Positions 1 through 5,039 of a stretch of DNA of 6,239 nucleotides are shown in pieces. The notes below the pieces were generated by a model. That model was given only the letters and a program-made list of their open reading frames with translations, did not search any database and was not told where the DNA came from. The DNA is from an uncultured Collinsella sp. (GTDB lineage Bacteria > Actinomycetota > Coriobacteriia > Coriobacteriales > Coriobacteriaceae), in the NCBI GenBank assembly GCA_900764415.1, contig CAAFOA010000230.1, positions 1 through 6,239 on the forward strand, in the 5' to 3' direction. The position numbers and the translations under genes were made by a program. Positions within the stretch are counted from its first letter, which is position 1. Each line of letters starts with the position of its first letter.

Positions 1-1
1 A

Positions 2-35
2 GTCTCGTGGGCTCGGAGATGTGTATAAGAGACAG
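2..35 (+). other. Illumina Nextera Read 2 transposase adapter (contamination)
   Basis: This is not genomic DNA. Bases 2-16 read GTCTCGTGGGCTCGG and bases 17-35 read AGATGTGTATAAGAGACAG, the 19-base Tn5 mosaic end. Together they match the 34-base Nextera Read 2 adapter as I know it, without a mismatch. Base 1 would then be the last base next to the i7 index. Genomic sequence starts at base 36, where the hisF reading frame continues sensibly. The adapter was left on a read or contig end, so the left edge of this window marks a library fragment end. Confidence 0.97.
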
Positions 36-268
36 GTATAGGGAATGGCCAGCTCCTCGGCTGCATGCGCCGCCATCTCGATGGTCGTCGCGCGGTTATC
101 GCTCGTGGCGGTAATGTCCAGGAAGACGACCTCGTCCGCGCCCTCGCAGTCGTAGGCGCGCGCCAACTCCACCGGATCGCCCGCATCGCGCAAGCTCACA
201 AAGTTGACGCCCTTGACCACACGGCCGTCCTTGACGTCCAGGCAGGGAATCACACGTTTGGTAAGCAT
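36..268 (-). CDS. hisF: Imidazole glycerol phosphate synthase cyclase subunit HisF (3' truncated by adapter)
   Basis: HisF is the cyclase half of imidazole glycerol phosphate synthase. It uses ammonia delivered from HisH to turn PRFAR into imidazole glycerol phosphate and AICAR. The protein starts [20 protein letters not shown], the classic HisF N-terminus, with Arg5 and the catalytic Asp11 in place. Further in are [11 protein letters not shown] (strand 2 of the barrel) and the start of the helix before the usual TVGGGI phosphate loop. Only 77 of about 250 residues are present, because the adapter begins at base 35, so the second catalytic Asp and the C-terminal half cannot be seen. The ATG at 268-266 follows the hisA stop by 3 bases. 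It is served by a GGAGG inside the last hisA codons (281-277, 8-base spacer). The cut is technical, so this should not be called a pseudogene. Confidence 0.95.
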
Positions 269-271
269 GGG

Positions 272-1015
272 CTACTCCTCCCCTCGGGCGGCGGCCAGTG
301 CCTGGGCCAGCGTAAAGTTGCCCTCGTAGAGCGCACGGCCGGTAATGGCACCCTCGATGGCGTCCTCACCCACCGCAGCCAGCGCGCGAATGTCATCGAG
401 CGTAGAGATGCCGCCCGAAGCCACGACAGGAAAGCCCGCGACCTTGGCAACATGGCGATACGCCGCCACATCGATGCCCGTCTGCATGCCATCGCGCGCG
501 ATGTCGGTATACACCAGATGCTTAAAGCCCAGCTCGGAAAGCTGCGCCACGGCATCGTCGAGCGCCACACCCGCGCCGTCGCGCCAGCCGTTCACCTTGA
601 CCTGGCCGTCGCGTGCGGCAATGTCAGCCACCAACAGCTCGCCAAAGCCTTGGGCCGCCACCTCGGCAAAACCCGGCTCGGTCACGAGCACCGTGCCCAG
701 TGCGATGCGACGCGCGCCGTAGCCGGCCAGCTCGTCGATGCGTGCAAGCGAGCGAACGCCGCCGCCCACGTCCACAGACAGACCGTCGATGCCGCAGATG
801 CCCTTAATCGCCGCCGAGTTGGCAGCGCACGTGTCCTCGTCCTCGCCAAAGGCAGCAGACAGGTCGACGACGTGCACCCAGCTCGCACCCTGCTCGGCAA
901 ACGAGCGGGCGACTGCCACGGGGTCGTCGGAATATACCTTGCAGCGGCTCCGGTCGCCGCGCTCCAGGCGCACGACCTTGCCGCCGATCAGATCGATTGC
1001 GGGAAATAGGATCAT
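272..1015 (-). CDS. hisA: ProFAR isomerase HisA
   Basis: HisA is 1-(5-phosphoribosyl)-5-[(5-phosphoribosylamino)methylideneamino]imidazole-4-carboxamide isomerase, the Amadori rearrangement that makes PRFAR. The 247 residues match the usual length of a TIM-barrel HisA. The N-terminus MILFPAIDLIGGKVVRL carries the catalytic Asp8. DVGGGVRS (82-89) and SGGIST (200-205) are the two phosphate-binding loops. Asp131 in LVADIAARDG fits the second catalytic acid, followed by the conserved NGW (142-145 region), and YTDIARDGM (169-177) is also standard. The start of the chain looks like ordinary HisA and less like the bifunctional HisA/TrpF (PriA) of many actinobacteria, though I cannot exclude dual activity from sequence alone. 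The ATG overlaps the hisH stop as ATGA (1015-1012). A GAGGAGGG at 1029-1022 sits 6 bases upstream, so translation is probably coupled to hisH. Confidence 0.97.
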   Translation of the reverse strand: MILFPAIDLIGGKVVRLERGDRSRCKVYSDDPVAVARSFAEQGASWVHVVDLSAAFGEDEDTCAANSAAIKGICGIDGLSVDVGGGVRSLARIDELAGYGARRIALGTVLVTEPGFAEVAAQGFGELLVADIAARDGQVKVNGWRDGAGVALDDAVAQLSELGFKHLVYTDIARDGMQTGIDVAAYRHVAKVAGFPVVASGGISTLDDIRALAAVGEDAIEGAITGRALYEGNFTLAQALAAARGEE

Positions 1016-1713
1016 CGGCCACCCTCCTCGACGATGTTAACGAAGTTCTTAAGGATGCGCTGGCCCAGCGCGGAGGATTTCTCGGGATGGAACTGGCAGC
1101 CCCACACGTTGCCATGGCGCACGATGCACGGGAAGCTCCGCGTATAGTGCGTGCGCGCCAGCACATCGGCGGCATCGGCGTCGTCGGCCACCGCGTAGCT
1201 GTGGGTGAAATACATGTTGGCGCCCTCGGCAAAACCGGCAAGCAGCGGATCGGCCGCACCGGCGGGCGTCATGTGCACCTGGTCCCAGCCCACGTGCGGC
1301 ACCTTCAGGCGGCTCGACTCCAAGCGCGTGCACGAGCCGCGCATAATGCCCAGGCCATCGACCCAGGGACCACCAGCCTGCTCGGAAGCGCTGTCGTCCG
1401 CGTCCGCACCCTCGTCCGCTGGCACGCCCTCGTTGCCGCGCTCAAAAAACAGCTGAAGGCCCAGGCAGATGCCGAGCAGCGGAGCTCCGGCGGCAACGGC
1501 GTCGAGCGCCGCGTCCGCCTCGCCGCTCTGGCGCATAAAGGCGATCGCGTCATAGAACGCGCCCACGCCCGGGATGACCAGGCCGTCGGCGTTGCGGATC
1601 TGCTCCGGATCGTCCGACGTGCAGGCAGCGGCACCAGCGCGCGCAAGCCCGCGCACGACGCTCGACAAGTTGCCCTTGTGGTAGTCGACCACCACGATCT
1701 TCGGTTCGCCCAC
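1012..1713 (-). CDS. hisH: Imidazole glycerol phosphate synthase glutaminase subunit HisH
   Basis: HisH is the class I glutamine amidotransferase partner of HisF and feeds it ammonia. I start it at the GTG at 1713-1711, giving 233 residues beginning MGEPKIVVVDYHKGNLSSV. This places the conserved VDY.KGN near the N-terminus and uses a good ribosome site 4 bases upstream. The triad is complete: Cys83 in GICLGLQ, His209 and Glu211 in CQFHPE. PGVGAF (49-53) and KVPHVGWD (137-144) are standard HisH motifs. It is longer than the common 200-210 residues because of an acidic, low-complexity insert at about 93-116, between LFFER and the WVDGLG segment. It begins a packed hisH-hisA-hisF block after a 79-base gap holding a palindrome. 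A longer in-frame reading upstream to 2058 runs through that palindrome and hisB and is not a real extension. Confidence 0.95.
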   Translation of the reverse strand: MGEPKIVVVDYHKGNLSSVVRGLARAGAAACTSDDPEQIRNADGLVIPGVGAFYDAIAFMRQSGEADAALDAVAAGAPLLGICLGLQLFFERGNEGVPADEGADADDSASEQAGGPWVDGLGIMRGSCTRLESSRLKVPHVGWDQVHMTPAGAADPLLAGFAEGANMYFTHSYAVADDADAADVLARTHYTRSFPCIVRHGNVWGCQFHPEKSSALGQRILKNFVNIVEEGGR

Positions 1714-1717
1714 GCGA

Positions 1718-1726
1718 CCCTCCCTT
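1718..1726 (-). promoter_or_regulatory. Ribosome binding site fixing the hisH GTG start
   Basis: The minus strand reads AAGGGAGGG here, 4 bases before the GTG at 1713. No ATG in the hisH frame lies close to the conserved VDY.KGN, so this purine-rich site is the main reason for choosing that GTG. It lies outside the palindrome at 1739-1779, so it should stay accessible if the hairpin forms. Confidence 0.75.
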
Positions 1727-1738
1727 ATCTCATCGTCC

Positions 1739-1779
1739 AAAACCACCACGAAGGTGCCTGTCCCCTTTGTGGTGGTTTT
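1739..1779. repeat. REP-like palindrome in the hisB-hisH gap
   Basis: The arms aaaaccaccac (1739-1749) and gtggtggtttt (1769-1779) are perfect 11-base reverse complements. After one mismatch (1750 against 1768) the pairing resumes with aagg (1751-1754) and cctt (1764-1767). That gives a 16-position hairpin with one mismatch around the 9-base loop tgcctgtcc. Either strand can fold. The core ggtgcctgtcccc resembles short palindromic repeats that I recall from several unrelated genomes, some near REP-associated (Y1/IS200-like) transposases. That link is memory, not a search. It sits in a 79-base gap inside an otherwise very tight operon. It could protect the 3' end of the upstream hisDCB message or cause partial termination. 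A T-run of only four follows the stem on each strand. Confidence 0.85.
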
Positions 1780-1792
1780 ACCCTTGTGACGG

Positions 1793-2380
1793 TTACAGTG
1801 AGCCCTTGGTGCTGGGGATGCCTTGCACGCGGGGATCGAGCTCGCAGGCGCGGCGCATCGTGCGGCCCACAGCCTTAAAGGCGGCCTCGATAATGTGGTG
1901 CGAATTGCCGCCCGCCAGCTCGCGCACGTGCAGTGTGAGCTTGGCGTCGCGCGCAAAGGCGTAGAAGAACTCGACGGCCAGCTCGGTATCAAAGGTGCCC
2001 ACGCGCTCGGTCGGCACGGGCAGCTCGCAGTAGGCCTGCCCGCGGCCCGAAATATCAACGGCAGCCATCACAAGCGTCTCGTCCATGGCGATCGCCGCGT
2101 CGGCAAAGCGCGTAATGCCCGCCTTGTCGCCCAGCGCCTGGCAGAACGCCTCGCCCAGCACGATGCCCGTATCCTCGACGGTGTGGTGCGCGTCGACTTC
2201 CACGTCGCCCACCGCATGTACCGTCAAATCAAACAGGCCATGGCGGCCAAAGGCGTTGAGCATGTGGTCGAAAAACGGCACGCCGGTCGAGATATCGCAC
2301 GTACCGGTTCCATCCAGGTCGAGCTTGACGACAATATCGGTCTCCCCCGTCCTACGGGTTGCCTCGGCATAACGGCCCAT
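1793..2380 (-). CDS. hisB: Imidazoleglycerol-phosphate dehydratase HisB (monofunctional)
   Basis: HisB removes water from imidazole glycerol phosphate to give imidazole acetol phosphate. It is a Mn-dependent enzyme that assembles as a 24-mer in the family. The 195 residues are the usual length of the stand-alone dehydratase, with no N-terminal HAD phosphatase domain as in E. coli HisB. Histidinol-phosphate phosphatase must therefore be encoded elsewhere. Key motifs are GVPFFDHML (33-41), DAHHTVEDTG (63-72, metal ligands His65, His66, Glu69) and NSHHIIEAAFKA (159-170, ligands His161, His162, Glu165). The ATG at 2380-2378 directly abuts the hisC TAG and lies in the same frame as hisC. It stops with TAA just before the palindrome-bearing gap. 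Unlike hisC, hisD, hisH and hisA, its last codons do not carry a ribosome site for the next gene. Confidence 0.97.
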   Translation of the reverse strand: MGRYAEATRRTGETDIVVKLDLDGTGTCDISTGVPFFDHMLNAFGRHGLFDLTVHAVGDVEVDAHHTVEDTGIVLGEAFCQALGDKAGITRFADAAIAMDETLVMAAVDISGRGQAYCELPVPTERVGTFDTELAVEFFYAFARDAKLTLHVRELAGGNSHHIIEAAFKAVGRTMRRACELDPRVQGIPSTKGSL

Positions 2381-3496
2381 CTACATCTCCTCCTTCACTA
2401 GCGCGGCAAACGCAGCCAGCACCTCATCATTTTCCTGCGGGGTACCCACGGTAATGCGCAGGCAGTCCGCAAGCCCCGGCGCATAGCTAAAGTCGCGCAC
2501 CAAAATCGAATACTCATCGCGCAGACGCTCGCGCACGCGCGTGGCATGCGGCGTACGCACGAGCACAAAGTTCGCCGCGCTCGGCCACGCCTCCACGGGC
2601 AAGCCCTCGGCAGCCATCGCGCGCAGAGCTGCCAGCTCGCGCTCGCGCTCGGATGCGACCTGCGCCACCACGGGCGCATAGGCATCGCGAGCACGCACGC
2701 AGGCAAGTGCTGCCGCCTGGCTCAGCACGTTGACCGAATAGATCTGGCGAATCGCCGCGAACACGTCGATGACCTCCGGCGCGGCAATCACATAACCCAG
2801 ACGCGCACCGGCAGCGCCAAACGCCTTGGACAGCGTGTGCAAAATCACCAGGTTGGGATGCTCGGCGATAAGCCCCTGCGCCGTGGTGGCCGCGCCAAAC
2901 GAATCGTCGGCAAACTCAACGTAGGCCTCGTCGACCATTACCATGCCAGGGCACGCATCGCACAGCGCCGCGACAAAATCGAGCGGAGCTACATCACCCG
3001 TAGGATTGTTGGGCGAGGTCACGATGGCGAGGTTGCACTCGGGCGCCGCGGCAAGCACGGCTGCCTGGTCGAGCTCAAAGGTCGCCGGATCGCGCCACAC
3101 GTCGCGCACCTCGGTCTGGCAGAGCGACGCAAAGAACGCGTACTCGCTAAAGCACGGCGGGCAGTTGAGCAGGGTCCGCCCCGCGCCGCCAAACGCCAGC
3201 AGATAGTTATAGAGCAGCTCGTCGCCGCCGTTGCCCACGCAGATGTTCTCGCGCGTCACGCCATGCCAGGCAGCAAGCTCGTCGCGCAGGTCGTTGGACA
3301 TGGGATCGGGATAGCGGTTGAGCGGTGTAGCAGCCAGGGCGGCGTCGACCGCCTCGCGCACGCCGGCCGGCACGGGATAGGTGTTCTCGTTGGCCGAAAG
3401 GTTGATGCGCGTGGGCGTAAAGTTGGGATCGTAGGGCTCAATGCCGGCCAAGTAGGGCTGGACGAGCTCCTTCATGCGCGGCGTGAGTTCGGCCAT
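2381..3496 (-). CDS. hisC: Histidinol-phosphate aminotransferase HisC
   Basis: HisC is a PLP-dependent fold type I aminotransferase that converts imidazole acetol phosphate and glutamate to histidinol phosphate and 2-oxoglutarate. With the ATG at 3496 it is 371 residues, near the usual 350-370. Visible motifs are NLSANENTYP (32-41), RYPDP (61-65), SPNNPTG (161-167, Asn164), VDEAYVEF (188-195, Asp189 and Tyr192), LSKAFGAAGARLGY (222-235, PLP lysine Lys224 and Arg232) and LRITVG near the end (Arg347, substrate phosphate or carboxylate). All expected cofactor residues are present. The frame stays open back to 3565, but the extra arginine-rich residues overlap hisD and look unlike HisC, and the ribosome site fits 3496. 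The stop is TAG at 2383-2381, touching the hisB ATG. Confidence 0.97.
   Translation of the reverse strand: MAELTPRMKELVQPYLAGIEPYDPNFTPTRINLSANENTYPVPAGVREAVDAALAATPLNRYPDPMSNDLRDELAAWHGVTRENICVGNGGDELLYNYLLAFGGAGRTLLNCPPCFSEYAFFASLCQTEVRDVWRDPATFELDQAAVLAAAPECNLAIVTSPNNPTGDVAPLDFVAALCDACPGMVMVDEAYVEFADDSFGAATTAQGLIAEHPNLVILHTLSKAFGAAGARLGYVIAAPEVIDVFAAIRQIYSVNVLSQAAALACVRARDAYAPVVAQVASERERELAALRAMAAEGLPVEAWPSAANFVLVRTPHATRVRERLRDEYSILVRDFSYAPGLADCLRITVGTPQENDEVLAAFAALVKEEM
2389..2395 (-). promoter_or_regulatory. Ribosome binding site of hisB inside hisC
   Basis: The minus strand reads AAGGAGG in the last hisC codons (Lys-Glu-Glu before Met-stop), 8 bases ahead of the hisB ATG at 2380. An ATG at 2386, the last sense codon of hisC, is in the same frame but is followed at once by TAG, so it cannot start hisB. 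The spacing supports 2380. Confidence 0.8.
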
Positions 3497-3497
3497 A

Positions 3498-4934
3498 TTA
3501 GGCCTCCTCGACGACCGCGCCAACGGCACCGCCCGCAGCCGCCGCCAGGTCCACACCCTCGGCAACCGTCGCCACAGCGTCGCCCGGCCAGGCGACCTTG
3601 GTCAGATCGGCCGCGGCCAGAGACTCGGCACTCACGGCATCCTCGCCCTGCTCCAACACGCGGCGACGCAGAGCGGCGGAAAGCGCGTGCGCCCACAGGC
3701 CCTCGGCCTCGGCCAGGCGCTGCGTAGCGGGAGCGTCGGAGAGCAGGCCCTCGGGCGTATAGCAGATGACGCTCGAGCGTTTGACGAACTCCTCCACCGA
3801 AAGCGGGTTGGAGAACATGGCGGTGCCGCCGGTCGGCAGCGTGTGATTGGGGCCGGCAACGTAATCGCCGAGCGGCTCGGAGCTCCACGCACCCACAAAG
3901 ATGGCGCCGGCGTTGCGGATGCCGCCAAGCAGGCCCATCGCGTCCTTGCAGTGCAGCTCCAGGTGCTCGGGCGCCACGGTGTTCACCGCCTCGACGGCGG
4001 CAGCCATATCGGCGGCCACCACGATGGTGCCCTCGTTATCGAGCGAGGCACGCGTGATCTCGGCACGCGGCGACTGCGCCACCAGGATGTCGATACCCGC
4101 CTCGACCTCGCGCGCAAACTGCTCGTCGCAGGTCACCAGATAGCAGGCTGCCAGCGGATCGTGCTCGGCCTGGGCCATCAGGTCGGCCGCGACCACCATA
4201 GGCTTGGCCGTGGCATCGGCCAGCACGCAGACCTCGGAGGGGCCGGCGACCATGTCGATTCCCACGTCGCCCGAGACAATCTGCTTGGCGGCGGCGACAA
4301 AGGCGTTGCCCGGGCCGGTGATCTTGTCGACGCGCGGAATGGTCTCGGTACCGTACGCCAGCGCGGCCACGGCCTGGGCGCCGCCCACCATATAGATCTC
4401 GTCCACGCCGCCGAGCTTTGCCGCGGCGAGCGTGTAGGGGCTGATCAGGCCGTCCTTTTGCGGCGGGGTCACCATGACCACGCGCTTGACGCCAGCAACC
4501 TTGGCGGGAATGGCGTTCATGAGCACCGTGGAGGGATACTGCGCGCGGCCGCCCGGCACATAGATGCCGGCCGCAGCAAGCGGGGTCACCTTAACGCCGA
4601 GCATCGTGCCGTCCGGGCGCGTGGTAAACCAGCTCTGCTCGACCTCACGCTGGTGGAACTCGCGAATCTGGCGTGCAGCCTTTTCGAGCGCCGCGACAAA
4701 GGCCGGATCGAGGCCTTCGAGCGCGGCATCGATCTGCTCCTGCGGCAGGCGAAAACTCTGCAGCTCAACACCGTCAAAACGCTGACAGTAATCGCGCACC
4801 GCGGCATCGCCGTTGGCGCGCACGTTTGCCACGATATCGCGGGCGGCGTCGACGATGTTTTGCGGCAGCACGCCCTTGCGGTTCAGTTGGTTGGTAACGA
4901 GGCGCTCACCGGGAGCAATCTTGATGGTCTTCAT
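3498..4934 (-). CDS. hisD: Histidinol dehydrogenase HisD with C-terminal extension
   Basis: HisD is the Zn-dependent enzyme that oxidises L-histidinol to L-histidine in two NAD+ steps. All key residues are visible: Zn ligands Gln255 and His258 (AQAEHDP), Asp357 ([18 protein letters not shown] region) and His416 (LWAHA), and the catalytic pair Glu323-His324 (APEHLEL). [17 protein letters not shown] (124-140) and [17 protein letters not shown] (184-200) are family signatures. The protein has 478 residues, against about 430-440 usually. The surplus is an Ala- and Glu-rich tail from about residue 428, after the normal end of the fold. The ATG at 4934 has only a modest ribosome site (AGGGG at 4947-4943, 8-base spacer). 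It lies 105 bases after hisZG. The TAA stop is one base before the hisC ATG. Confidence 0.97.
   Translation of the reverse strand: MKTIKIAPGERLVTNQLNRKGVLPQNIVDAARDIVANVRANGDAAVRDYCQRFDGVELQSFRLPQEQIDAALEGLDPAFVAALEKAARQIREFHQREVEQSWFTTRPDGTMLGVKVTPLAAAGIYVPGGRAQYPSTVLMNAIPAKVAGVKRVVMVTPPQKDGLISPYTLAAAKLGGVDEIYMVGGAQAVAALAYGTETIPRVDKITGPGNAFVAAAKQIVSGDVGIDMVAGPSEVCVLADATAKPMVVAADLMAQAEHDPLAACYLVTCDEQFAREVEAGIDILVAQSPRAEITRASLDNEGTIVVAADMAAAVEAVNTVAPEHLELHCKDAMGLLGGIRNAGAIFVGAWSSEPLGDYVAGPNHTLPTGGTAMFSNPLSVEEFVKRSSVICYTPEGLLSDAPATQRLAEAEGLWAHALSAALRRRVLEQGEDAVSAESLAAADLTKVAWPGDAVATVAEGVDLAAAAGGAVGAVVEEA
3503..3509 (-). promoter_or_regulatory. Ribosome binding site of hisC inside hisD
   Basis: The minus strand reads GAGGAGG within the last hisD codons (Val-Glu-Glu-Ala-stop), 6 bases before the ATG at 3496. 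It decides for the 3496 start over the longer open frame reaching 3565 and suggests that hisC translation is coupled to hisD termination. Confidence 0.8.
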
Positions 4935-4967
4935 ATCGGTATCCCCTATCGGTCGAGGTTTTGTTCG

Positions 4968-5012
4968 AAAAACGAGAGACCGGGCGGCGGCGCCAGCCGG
5001 CCCGCAGCCCGG
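4968..5012 (-). terminator. GC-rich hairpin plus T-run between hisZG and hisD (possible attenuating terminator)
   Basis: Read on the minus strand, CCGGGCTGCGG (5012-5002) can pair with CCGCCGCCCGG (4990-4980) over 11 positions with a single mismatch. A further 3 base pairs inside close a 4-base loop, with one bulged base. After the stem come seven bases and then five T (4972-4968). The stem is strong, but the T-run is short and displaced from the stem, so this is at best a leaky terminator. It could lower expression of hisD and later genes relative to hisZG, or be an RNA processing or stability element. The 105-base gap shows no small open frame and no clear promoter. Confidence 0.4.
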
Positions 5013-5039
5013 ACGTTGGGGCGCCCGTGCGTGCTCGCG

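Noticed and set aside
17..35. Tn5/IS50 mosaic end as a sign of a natural transposon
   Set aside because: It is joined to the synthetic Nextera tail at bases 2-16, so it is a library adapter and not a mobile element.
1739..1779. The hisB-hisH palindrome as a strong rho-independent terminator or a CRISPR repeat
   Set aside because: Each strand has only four T at the stem end, the arms are not GC-rich enough at the closing end, essential pathway genes follow, and there is only one copy with no spacer pattern in the window.
65..1878. Two long plus-strand frames (65-1009 and 997-1878)
   Set aside because: They mirror hisF, hisA and hisH and the hisB-hisH gap, show no family motifs, and are explained by low stop-codon frequency in GC-rich DNA.
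1714..2058. N-terminal extension of HisH from 2058
   Set aside because: It would overlap hisB and translate the palindrome. The conserved HisH start motif lies just after the GTG at 1713.
3497..3565. N-terminal extension of HisC from an upstream start at 3565
   Set aside because: The added residues are arginine-rich, overlap the hisD end, and do not resemble HisC. The ATG at 3496 has a well-placed ribosome site and gives the family length.
2546..3727. A 393-codon plus-strand frame
   Set aside because: It is antisense to hisC and the end of hisD and has the same shadow composition, with a low-complexity Pro/Arg tail.
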